A stretch of 64,000 bases of DNA, taken from contig ONHN01000001.1 of the NCBI GenBank assembly GCA_900317635.1, positions 1-64,000 of the forward strand. Direction: 5' to 3'. Numbering within the stretch: position 1 is the first letter of the stretch; each line of letters opens with the position of its first letter. The position numbers and the translations under genes are program-made. This DNA comes from an uncultured Prevotellaceae bacterium (GTDB lineage Bacteria > Bacteroidota > Bacteroidia > Bacteroidales > Bacteroidaceae). The notes below the pieces were generated by a model. The model searched no databases. It was not told where the DNA came from and saw only the letters and a list, made by a program, of their open reading frames with translations. This document shows positions 16,701-23,452 of this stretch, piece after piece.

Positions 16701-17609
16701 GCGCTGGCCGTCTTCGTAGGCCATAAAGCCGTCGGCGGCGGGTGTCCAGTAGTCGCGGTTGTAGGCGTTGAGGTGGCCTTCGTAGAAGCCAAACTTAGGC
16801 AGCAGAACGGGGCGGCCCGTCAGCTGATAGTAGTCGTTGAGGAGGTCAACGGGCTGCGAGTGGACCATCACAAAGACGTCAAGATAGCCCTCGTTGTGGG
16901 AGAGGCGCACCTCGCGCGCATCCTCTGCGCCGAAGTCGTAGCGACCGGGCTTGAACGTGTGCCAGAGCAGACCGTAGCCCTTCGTGCTCCAGAAGAAGGG
17001 GCAGGGCGAGGCCACGCCGCCGTCAACCCAAATGTTGTTGTTTTCAATGGCGATGGCTTTTCCGCGATGACTGAAACGGCCGTTTTGCACGCCGCCGCCG
17101 TAGAAGTACTCGCCGCTGCGGCACGAGAGTTTCAGCGTTGTCTTGTTTTCTTCAAACGTGGGAACGTCCAGCGCGTCAACCACCGTCTCGCCCGTCTCCT
17201 TATCTACGATGCGCAACAAGCCGCTGGCGGGTATCTCTAAGCGCACGGCACTGGTCTCTACAGCATAGTTGCCGCCATCGCGGGCAATGCTGAGGGTGCT
17301 GGCATGCGTACGCGGAAGGTCGACAAGGATTTGCGCGGGCGGATCGGCTTTGGGCGCACGAAGCAGGCCGCCAGCATTATCTTGAAACAAGCGCACGATG
17401 CGCTCGCTGTAGAAGTCGGCCGTGAGACACGTGCCATCGGTGAAAAGGATTTCGACGGTCGAAGGGTTGAGCTGTCGCACCTGTTGCACCCTACCTGGAA
17501 CGCTGGACGGGATAGGTGAAGGCACAGCCGCAACAGACCCTGCACTCATGCTTTGCACACTGCACCAAGGCAAGGCGCAGAGGCAGGCAAGAAGGAGTTG
17601 TTTTTTCAT
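13776..17609 (-). CDS. Multimodular GH31 glycosidase with dockerin and cohesin-like modules
   Basis: Secreted 1277-aa enzyme. The start at 17609 gives MKKQLLLACLCALPW, a signal peptide; a longer open frame to 17720 lacks one. The GH31 N-terminal beta domain and TIM barrel span about 30-640. The nucleophile is the Asp in VLKTDVAW (about 419) and the acid is in WTGDQTGG (about 471), closer to the KTD form of YicI-like members than to the WxDMNE form. DUF5110 and beta modules, a fibronectin III domain (about 870-960) and an F5/8 type C/CBM32-like domain (about 970-1080) follow. Next is a two-segment dockerin (GDINRDGRIDDNDLTSY, GDVNGNGLIDAYDIS; about 1083-1143). The C-terminus is a cohesin-like beta domain (about 1151-1277). 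The substrate is unclear. Carrying dockerin and cohesin-like modules in one chain is unusual. Confidence 0.85.
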   Translation of the reverse strand: MKKQLLLACLCALPWCSVQSMSAGSVAAVPSPIPSSVPGRVQQVRQLNPSTVEILFTDGTCLTADFYSERIVRLFQDNAGGLLRAPKADPPAQILVDLPRTHASTLSIARDGGNYAVETSAVRLEIPASGLLRIVDKETGETVVDALDVPTFEENKTTLKLSCRSGEYFYGGGVQNGRFSHRGKAIAIENNNIWVDGGVASPCPFFWSTKGYGLLWHTFKPGRYDFGAEDAREVRLSHNEGYLDVFVMVHSQPVDLLNDYYQLTGRPVLLPKFGFYEGHLNAYNRDYWTPAADGFMAYEDGQRYNESQKANGGARETLNGETNYQFSARAAIDRYLANDMPIGWFLPNDGYGGGYGQTGSIDGNIENLRQFGNYAHSKGIEVGLWTQSDLYPKEGVEPLLQRDIVKEVRDAGVRVLKTDVAWVGAGYSFGLNGVSDVAQIMPYYGGGARPFIISVDGWAGTQRYAGIWTGDQTGGNWEYIRYHIPTFIGAGLSGQPNITNDVDGIFGGKNVAVNVREFQWKTFTPMELNMDGWGSNPKYPQALGEPATSINRHYLKLKSELMPYTYSIAHEATMGKPMVRALLLDYPNDYTLGEQTRYEFLYGPDFLVVPIYKETAADKDGNDVRHGIYLPEGRWFDYWNGDSYEGGRIINDYDAPLWKLPVFVRSGAIIPMTRPHNTPAQAPKDFRAYEFYPAAAGCFVEYDDDGRSEDYLRGAAAYTEVRSELKKDRLTVTIEPTIGTFDGFEAMKQTELRINLTAQPKKVAARIGKQKVALRAVNSEAQFEAADNVYFYNEAPELNRFATAGSEFSKQHITKNPQLWVKLGRSDVTMNGIVVEVRGATFAPADPLLKTHGPLTAPRVTFAEENVEAFSLTPSWQQVDNADYYEIAFDGQTYSTIRGQQLAFDGLQPETDYAFKVRAVNSDGYSAWTEVKATTKSDPYQFAVKGIKGITSCENQGGQDAGKLFDFDRKTMWHTQWGSTAVPFDLTIDLRSVNELDRFEYQPREDAGNGTLLKGSVEISTDRQTWTPVGDFAWERNGEAKTFEFGEDLTARYIRLSVTEAVGNFGSGEELYVFKVPGTESVLQGDINRDGRIDDNDLTSYMNYTGVRRGDADYDYVSAGDVNGNGLIDAYDISVVTTQLDGGATQQSTDKAAGTLALSASKTSFVAGDEVVVTITGKDLQSVNALSLALPYDATELEYVSLEAVGAKEMRNLTYDRLHTNGQKELFVCFANVGNSPLLEDGDVVRLKFRARRSGTFSLQPQDGLLVDRSLGTSIVF

Positions 17610-17761
17610 ATTACAGAAGTGGTTTGTTCTATTTCCGAGAGCGAAGTTAAAGATTTTGCATCGAAAAGCGTGCGATTTCGATAGTTTTTTTATACTTTCG
17701 CCCTCAAAACAATAAACCATGAACCAAACAGGCCTCCCTTTTGCGCGAGGCCACGAACACT

Positions 17762-18247
17762 ATGGGAAAAAAGCAGGAAAGCCTCAACGTCTTACGCGTC
17801 GTCCTTGCCAACAAGAAGATGACATCGCAGAAAGAGATTTTAGAAGAACTTCGGGCTGCGGGCCATCAGGTTTCGCAACCCACACTGAGCCTCTACATGC
17901 GCGAGTTGCGCGTTTCGCGAGTGCGCACACGCGAGGGTGTGCAATACGTCTTGCCGCCCGAAACGGATTACACGCGCGTGGTCGGAGAGGGCTTCGCGTC
18001 GGAGTATCTGCATCAAGCCAGCATCCTGCGCGTTGCGTTCAGCGAGAATATGCTCATCCTGCGGACGAAACCCGCCTACGCCGCCTTCCTCGCGGCGCAA
18101 CTGGACGCTCACGAACTGCCCAGCGTGGCCGGCACGATTGCTGGCTTCGACACCATTTTTATTGCTAAAGTCGAGGGTGCTACGCGCCAGCAACTCGTTG
18201 ACGATATTGCCGTTTACATCCCCGCCCTGAAAAGCGCCCTGCTATGA
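17762..18247 (+). CDS. argR: ArgR-family arginine repressor
   Basis: 161-aa DNA-binding regulator of arginine metabolism from the start MGKKQESL; an in-frame ATG at 17741 is less like the family. The N-terminal winged helix (about 1-70) contains SQKEILEEL and a QPTLSLYMRELRV recognition region. The C-terminal oligomerisation and arginine-binding domain ends with GTIAGFDTIFIAKVEG. Most ArgR proteins have GTIAGDDT there, whose two Asp residues bind arginine. Here the first Asp is Phe, so effector binding may differ. It is divergent from the GH31 gene, and no arginine gene is adjacent. A -7-like TACTTTCG lies just upstream (about 17690). Confidence 0.85.
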   Translation: MGKKQESLNVLRVVLANKKMTSQKEILEELRAAGHQVSQPTLSLYMRELRVSRVRTREGVQYVLPPETDYTRVVGEGFASEYLHQASILRVAFSENMLILRTKPAYAAFLAAQLDAHELPSVAGTIAGFDTIFIAKVEGATRQQLVDDIAVYIPALKSALL

Positions 18248-18353
18248 ACGTCAACGTGCCCCGAAAAAGCCGGTTTGCGACGGCTTCGACGATTGGCAAG
18301 TTTCAAGCATAAAGTGCTATTCGCAAAATACTGGAAACCACTCACACTGTCAC

Positions 18354-18386
18354 AACGGCGCAGGATTTTCTGCGCCGTTCTTTTTG
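18354..18386 (+). terminator. Intrinsic terminator after argR
   Basis: A 10-bp stem (18354-18363 with 18370-18379) with a 6-base loop is followed by 'cttttt'. It lies about 107 bases after the argR stop. Confidence 0.75.
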
Positions 18387-18569
18387 CGCATTCCTCCTTT
18401 TTTTGCCCCTTTCAGCAAATTCCCGCCTTGGAGATAAAAGTTTCCCGTGTAGTTTAACGATTTTAGTTGACTACTTTTAGTCTTACTCGCGATAAGGGTT
18501 GCCCCTGGTTAAATCACGTTGACTCGACCGACGCCTGCTCCTCAAACCACCAGTTGCAAACAACACCAT

Positions 18570-18609
18570 CGCCGCCTACCAACGCTTTTGGGGCGCATAG
18601 TAGGCGGCG
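18570..18609. repeat. Inverted repeat in argR/dockerin-protein spacer
   Basis: Ten-base perfect arms (cgccgcctac at 18570-18579, complement at 18600-18609) lie between convergent genes. It is a possible terminator for the minus-strand gene ending at 18683, although no T-run is obvious. The remaining spacer 18387-18682 shows nothing else. Confidence 0.4.
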
Positions 18610-18682
18610 GTGTATGTTGTGGGAAGGCAACTCGACTGGAGCGCTGTCTATGGGCGTGGCTTGTCTGCCTCGGCGCGGCTCA

Positions 18683-20101
18683 TTACCGTGCTACGGGACG
18701 GATGGTCAGTCCCTCGGTACGGTCGTTCTGGACGTTGTATCGGGGATTGGAGCTACCGTTGAAACTGAAAGCGTAGGCCTGGCTGCTCTTGGCATCTTTT
18801 GAGGAGGCTGTCCAGTAGTAACCCGCATTCCCTTCAGCGATGATTATATTGTATTGCCCGTTGTAGCCAAACCAACCTTTGGCCGGCAGGAAGATCTTCT
18901 TACCATTGGGGGCGGTGAAGAGTCCGCCTTGTTTTCCGTCGATAGAGGTCCATTCGTAGGTGCAGTTTTCTATTAAGGCCTGACTTTGCTCTGCAGTGGG
19001 CATGGCCCAGCTTGTATCCCAGTTCTTGGTTGCCACATCGTATTCGGGATTGCCGGAAAAATCAGTACCGATGTCTTTACCTTTGTACTTATATGTGGTC
19101 TCGTCGTAACGCGACTTGCCTTGGAAGGTTTCGCCCCAAGCGTAGTAGCCGCTATAGCCCCACTCGGTGGGCGAATCAACATCGACATTGCAGCAGGCCC
19201 ACTTGCCTGCAACGCCCATGTCGATGACGTGGGGATGGTGCGTGTCGGGACAGAGGCCAGCCTCTACAGCGGCATCAACACTTTCGTCGGCTTCCTTGCC
19301 CAGGATGACGTTGACGAGTTTCGTCACGTCGCCAACGTTGACCTGTCCGTCGTTGTTGAGGTCGCAGGGGTCCATTACGATAGGGCGGATATTGAGGCCC
19401 CTCCAACGTTCTTCGCCATAGTTCGTGGCGGGGTCGCCGTTCAGCACGCAGATTGATGCGCCCATGCCAACGTTGTCGTGCCAAAGAGAGCTGGTCCAAT
19501 AATAGCCGGCAATGCCATTTTCGTTGTGCTCATCGTCCACTTTGAAGCCCCCTGCCGGCAGGAAGAGGATGCCCGCATCGGGGGAAAAGAGGAATGCGCC
19601 CTTAGCTGTTTCATTGTCAGCCCAAAACTGCGAGCACGTTTTCAGGAGCTTCTCGAATTGCGCTTGCGTAGGCGTGCGGTAGCTGGGGTTGTAGGCCATG
19701 GCCACGTCGTACTTCGAGCCGCTGATGTCGGCTCCGAGGTCTTGGCAGGCCGATTTGGCCTTATCGTAGTAGGCATAGTTGTCGGCGGAGAAGATGGTGC
19801 GCGCAGCGTCTTTATCGCCCCAGGCAAAGTACGTGCCAGGCTCCACATAATGGGAACTGCCCAAGTTGCAGCAGAGCCATAGGCCTGCTTCGCCCATATT
19901 GATAATGTGGGGGTGGTTTTCATCGGGGCATACTTCGTAAACAGCTGTCTGGCTACCGCCTTTACCAAGTATTTCGTTGACAAGAACCGTCACGTCGCCC
20001 ACGTTGACTGCACCGTCGGCGTTGAGGTCGTAGCGGCTTTGTGCCTGCATGCTCGAAACTGTCAGGAGCGAAACAATAAGCAGGGTTAAATAATGCTTCA
20101 T
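18683..20101 (-). CDS. Secreted protein with duplicated dockerin plus FISUMP-like modules
   Basis: 472-aa secreted protein with a signal peptide (about 1-20, ending MQA-Q). It is an internal duplication. Each half begins with one dockerin-type calcium-binding segment (DLNADGAVNVGDVTVLV, about 25-41; DLNNDGQVNVGDVTKLV, about 247-263). About 190 residues with the 'G..YWTSS....LNIRPI' pattern of the Fibrobacter-type major paralogous domain follow. The halves diverge enough for the duplication to be old. The dockerin segments suggest binding to a cohesin-like partner, and the GH31 enzyme just upstream carries one, though co-assembly is inference. A -7 box (20133-20140) lies 32 bases before the start. 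Confidence 0.7.
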   Translation of the reverse strand: MKHYLTLLIVSLLTVSSMQAQSRYDLNADGAVNVGDVTVLVNEILGKGGSQTAVYEVCPDENHPHIINMGEAGLWLCCNLGSSHYVEPGTYFAWGDKDAARTIFSADNYAYYDKAKSACQDLGADISGSKYDVAMAYNPSYRTPTQAQFEKLLKTCSQFWADNETAKGAFLFSPDAGILFLPAGGFKVDDEHNENGIAGYYWTSSLWHDNVGMGASICVLNGDPATNYGEERWRGLNIRPIVMDPCDLNNDGQVNVGDVTKLVNVILGKEADESVDAAVEAGLCPDTHHPHVIDMGVAGKWACCNVDVDSPTEWGYSGYYAWGETFQGKSRYDETTYKYKGKDIGTDFSGNPEYDVATKNWDTSWAMPTAEQSQALIENCTYEWTSIDGKQGGLFTAPNGKKIFLPAKGWFGYNGQYNIIIAEGNAGYYWTASSKDAKSSQAYAFSFNGSSNPRYNVQNDRTEGLTIRPVAR

Positions 20102-20132
20102 AGGTTATAACATTGTTGGGTTTTATTGCGTG

Positions 20133-20140
20133 CAAAGATA
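20133..20140 (-). promoter_or_regulatory. -7 box for the dockerin-protein gene
   Basis: TATCTTTG on the minus strand matches TAnnTTTG and lies 32 bases before the start codon. No -33 TTTG at the usual distance is evident. Confidence 0.5.
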
Positions 20141-20187
20141 CAACATTTTTCGGGCAAAAGCAAGTGTTTGCAGGAGTTTTTGTGGCG

Positions 20188-20240
20188 TTCTGAGTTTGTC
20201 GGAGTTCTCTGAGTTATCGGAGTTCTCTGAGTACTCCGAG
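20188..20240. repeat. Short 'cggagttctctgag' tandem repeat
   Basis: About two and a half units of an 18-19 base repeat (ctgagtt-tcggagttct) fill the spacer before cdaA's 3' end. A related array of 'ccgataactcc' units is found at 40141-40185. Confidence 0.5.
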
Positions 20241-20253
20241 AGGCTAAAAGGCG

Positions 20254-21030
20254 TCAGGCCTCCCACTGCTCTTGCAAGGTGCTTTCCAGCTGTTCGGCGG
20301 TGAGGCGCAGGTGTAGCTGTCCGTCGTAGGCCATGGAGATGCCGCCCGTCTCTTCGCTGACGATGATGGCGATGCAGTCGCTTTTTTGGGCTATGCCGAG
20401 TGCGGCGCGGTGGCGCAGGCCGAGGCTTTTGGGGATGTCGGCATCGTGGCTGACGGGCAGGATGCAGCCAGCGGCTTTGATGCGCGTGCCGCTGATGACC
20501 ATCGCGCCGTCGTGGAGGGGAGAGTTTTTGAAGAAGATGTTCTCGATGAGGCGCTGGGTGATGTTGGCGTTGATGAGGTCGCCCGTCTGTACGACTTCGT
20601 TCAGCCCGATGCCGCGCTCAATGACGATGAGTGCGCCCACCTTCTGCTTACTCATGCTCATGCAGGCCAGCACGACGGGCATCAAGGCGGCGCGGCGCTC
20701 TTCTTGCAGCTTCTCGCCCGCGTGTTGTTTGAAGAAGCGTTGCAGGAAGCGCGTGCTACGCTTGGAGCCAAGCGTGGCAAAGAACTGGCGTATCTCGTCC
20801 TGAAACAGCACGACGAGGGCAAGCATTCCGATGCTGACGAGGGAGTTCATGATGCTGCCTAAGAGGCGCATCTCGAACACGCGCGAAACAAGTATCCAGC
20901 CTACGAGGAATATGAGTATGCCCGTGAAGAGATTGGCACTACTGCTCTCTTTCATCAAGCGCCACACGTAGTAGAGCAGCGTGGCGACGAGGAGGATGTC
21001 GATGATGTCTTTCAGACCTATTTGCAGCAT
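20254..21030 (-). CDS. cdaA: Diadenylate cyclase (c-di-AMP synthase)
   Basis: 258-aa membrane-bound diadenylate cyclase producing c-di-AMP, which controls potassium and cell-wall homeostasis. Three transmembrane helices occupy about residues 1-80. The DAC (DisA_N) domain follows with the catalytic DGAMVI motif (about 165-170) and the GLRHRAALG motif (about 194-202). It lies 104 bases downstream of folP on the same strand, an arrangement common in Bacteroidales, so the two are probably one operon. Confidence 0.93.
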   Translation of the reverse strand: MLQIGLKDIIDILLVATLLYYVWRLMKESSSANLFTGILIFLVGWILVSRVFEMRLLGSIMNSLVSIGMLALVVLFQDEIRQFFATLGSKRSTRFLQRFFKQHAGEKLQEERRAALMPVVLACMSMSKQKVGALIVIERGIGLNEVVQTGDLINANITQRLIENIFFKNSPLHDGAMVISGTRIKAAGCILPVSHDADIPKSLGLRHRAALGIAQKSDCIAIIVSEETGGISMAYDGQLHLRLTAEQLESTLQEQWEA

Positions 21031-21134
21031 AGGGCGGCTTAGGGTGTTTAAGTGTTTGCTATTGCGAATGAAAGGGTTGCCATGACATGGAAACCAACGG
21101 GACGACTGCGAGGGAGGCGATAAGGCGGTCCGCT

Positions 21135-21953
21135 CTAATCACAGCTCATGACTTTGCAAAAGAGTTTAACGGTTTGGACAGCGGCTTCAACGTCGTGCAC
21201 CCGCAGGATGTTGGCCCCCTGCGTGAGGGCGTACATATTGAGGGCAGTGGTGCCATCGAGACTACAGGCGGGCGTTATGTTCAGCGTTTCCCACACCAAG
21301 CGCTTGCGGCTCAAGCCCACGAGCAGGGGGAGTCCAGCCTCGCGGAAGTCGGCCAGTTGGCGCAGAATGGCAAAGTCGTCGGCGCGCGAAGGCTTAAAGC
21401 CGATGCCAGGGTCGAGGATAACGTTGCACACGCCCATAGCGTGGAGGCGTTCGGCCCGCTTGACGAGGCTTTGCAGTACGTCGCGAGGGGTGACGGCATG
21501 AAGCGTCTCGTTATGCGTCAGGACGTAGGCCGAACCCGTTTGTGCCACGGTGCGAAACATGCGCGCATCGGCTTGCCCGCCTGTAACGTCGTTGACGATA
21601 GCCACGCCGAACTCTTCAACGGCCATACGGGCCACGTCGGCGCGAAAGGTATCGACGCTCAGTGCTGCCGAAGGAGCCATGCTGCGCACCCAGCCTAATG
21701 CTGCGCGCAGACGCTCCATCTCCTCGACCTCGTCGCAAGGCTGAGCACCTGGCCGCGTGCTGCACGCACCAATATCGAGGATGTCGGCTCCCTGAGCCAG
21801 CATTAGCTCGACGCGGTATTTCACGGCTTCTTCCTTCTCGGCGCGACTCTGCGCAAAGAAGCTGTCGGGCGTAGCATTGATGATGCCCATAACGAGGGGA
21901 CGACGCAGCGAAACGAGGCGTCCACGGAGGTTGAGCGAAAGGGAGTTGTCCAT
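21135..21953 (-). CDS. folP: Dihydropteroate synthase
   Basis: 272-aa folate enzyme joining p-aminobenzoate to 6-hydroxymethyl-dihydropterin diphosphate; it is the sulfonamide target. The start at 21953 (MDNSLSLNLRG) fits the family better than an upstream ATG at 21989. Motifs are MGIINATPDSF (about 22-32), DIGACSTRPG (about 60-69, usually GxSTRPG), IVNDVTGG and the LLVGLSRKR loop near 216. The following gene is cdaA; the upstream gene, murF, is divergent. Confidence 0.93.
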   Translation of the reverse strand: MDNSLSLNLRGRLVSLRRPLVMGIINATPDSFFAQSRAEKEEAVKYRVELMLAQGADILDIGACSTRPGAQPCDEVEEMERLRAALGWVRSMAPSAALSVDTFRADVARMAVEEFGVAIVNDVTGGQADARMFRTVAQTGSAYVLTHNETLHAVTPRDVLQSLVKRAERLHAMGVCNVILDPGIGFKPSRADDFAILRQLADFREAGLPLLVGLSRKRLVWETLNITPACSLDGTTALNMYALTQGANILRVHDVEAAVQTVKLFCKVMSCD

Positions 21954-22016
21954 ACGAGTGCGAGCGTTTTTTGCGTTTTGCCACGGCAAAGTAAGCGATT
22001 TCTGCGCGAAAAAGCG

Positions 22017-22024
22017 TAATTTTG
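22017..22024 (+). promoter_or_regulatory. -7 box for murF
   Basis: TAATTTTG fits TAnnTTTG, 85 bases before the murF start codon, within the folP-murF divergent spacer. No clear -33 element. Confidence 0.45.
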
Positions 22025-22109
22025 CAGCAAAAAGAAACGCTTTAGCAGGTTAGTGGGACGAGATAGCCCACAACCTACGAGCTAAACGCCTCAACAAATC
22101 ATCGAAGAT

Positions 22110-23402
22110 ATGAACATTGAAGAGCTTTACCACCTCTATTGTGAGCACCCCGTTGTAACGACCGACAGTCGCACGTGTGCGGCGGGGTCTATCTACTTTG
22201 CGCTTCGCGGCGAGTCGTTCGACGGCAACCGCTTTGCTGCCGATGCGCTGCAGAAAGGCTGCGCCTACGCCGTTGTCGATAATGCTGACTATGCCACCGA
22301 CGAGCGTTGCATTCTCGTGGCTGATGCCTTGCAAACGTTGCAGGAACTGGCCTCGCACCACCGCCGTGCCTTGGGCTTGCCCGTCCTGCAAATTACGGGT
22401 TCGAACGGAAAGACCACAACGAAAGAGCTATGTGCCGCCGTCCTCAGCCAGCGCTACCGCACGCGCTTCACGCAGGGCAACCTTAACAACCACATTGGCG
22501 TGCCGCGCACGCTGCTGAGCCTGACGGCGGAGGACGAGATGGCCGTTGTTGAGACGGGTGCGAACCATCCTGGCGAGATTGCCGAGCTTTCGCAGATTGT
22601 CGATCCCGACTGCGGCCTCATTACCAACGTGGGACGCGTCCACTTGGAGGGCTTCGGGTCGATAGAAGGCGTGCTACGCACGAAGGCGGCCCTCTACGAC
22701 TACCTGCGCCAAAAGCGCGGCACCTTCGTCTTCCTGCACGGCGACAACGCCATGCTGACCGATGCCGCCAAAGGCCTGCGCACGTTCACCTACGGACAAG
22801 CGGGCAAGGACTATGACGTGGAGGGCGAAGTGGTCGGCTGCAACCCCTTCCTTTTGTTTCGCTGGCGGCCTCGCGGCGGCGAGTGGCAAGAGGTGCAGAC
22901 GCAGCTCATCGGTGCCTACAACATCGACAATGCCCTGGCCGCCTGCGCCGTAGGCCTACGCTTCGGCGTACCTACGGAGAAGATTTCGGAGGCCATCGGC
23001 AACTACCGCCCCACCAACTCGCGCAGCGAACTGCGCCGCACGGAGCGCAACACGCTCATCGTTGATGCCTACAACGCCAACCCCACCAGCATGAAGGCGG
23101 CGTTAGAGAACTTCCGACAGATAGACGCGCCTAAAAAAGTAGCCATCCTGGGGGCTATGGGCGAGCTGGGCGCAACAAGTGGCGACGACCACGCACAACT
23201 CGTGGCCTTGGCCGACAGCCTACGACTGGACGACTTGTGGCTGGTGGGCGAGGCCTTTGCACCTTTCGCCGAGAGCCACCGCGTCTTTAGCAACGTTGAT
23301 GCGGCCAAAGCGGCCCTGCAAGAAAAGCCTTTCGAGGATGCCCTCATCTTCATCAAGGGCAGCCACTCCACCCGACTCTACGAGCTGCCAGCACTGCTAT
23401 AA
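22110..23402 (+). CDS. murF: UDP-MurNAc-tripeptide--D-Ala-D-Ala ligase
   Basis: 430-aa cytosolic Mur ligase adding D-Ala-D-Ala to the peptidoglycan precursor. The N-terminal UDP-binding domain (about 1-80) starts with TTDSRTCAAGSIYFAL. The ATP P-loop is ITGSNGKTTTKE (about 93-104). NLNNHIGVPRTLL (about 123-135) and the C-terminal DAYNANPTSMKAAL motif (about 317-330) are typical of MurF. The usual mraY-mur cluster is absent around it, so it stands apart from dcw genes. Confidence 0.94.
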   Translation: MNIEELYHLYCEHPVVTTDSRTCAAGSIYFALRGESFDGNRFAADALQKGCAYAVVDNADYATDERCILVADALQTLQELASHHRRALGLPVLQITGSNGKTTTKELCAAVLSQRYRTRFTQGNLNNHIGVPRTLLSLTAEDEMAVVETGANHPGEIAELSQIVDPDCGLITNVGRVHLEGFGSIEGVLRTKAALYDYLRQKRGTFVFLHGDNAMLTDAAKGLRTFTYGQAGKDYDVEGEVVGCNPFLLFRWRPRGGEWQEVQTQLIGAYNIDNALAACAVGLRFGVPTEKISEAIGNYRPTNSRSELRRTERNTLIVDAYNANPTSMKAALENFRQIDAPKKVAILGAMGELGATSGDDHAQLVALADSLRLDDLWLVGEAFAPFAESHRVFSNVDAAKAALQEKPFEDALIFIKGSHSTRLYELPALL

Positions 23403-23452
23403 AGGGGCTGTGCCCACACAACACCGTTTCTCTTTTTTGAAAGGAGCAAGCC

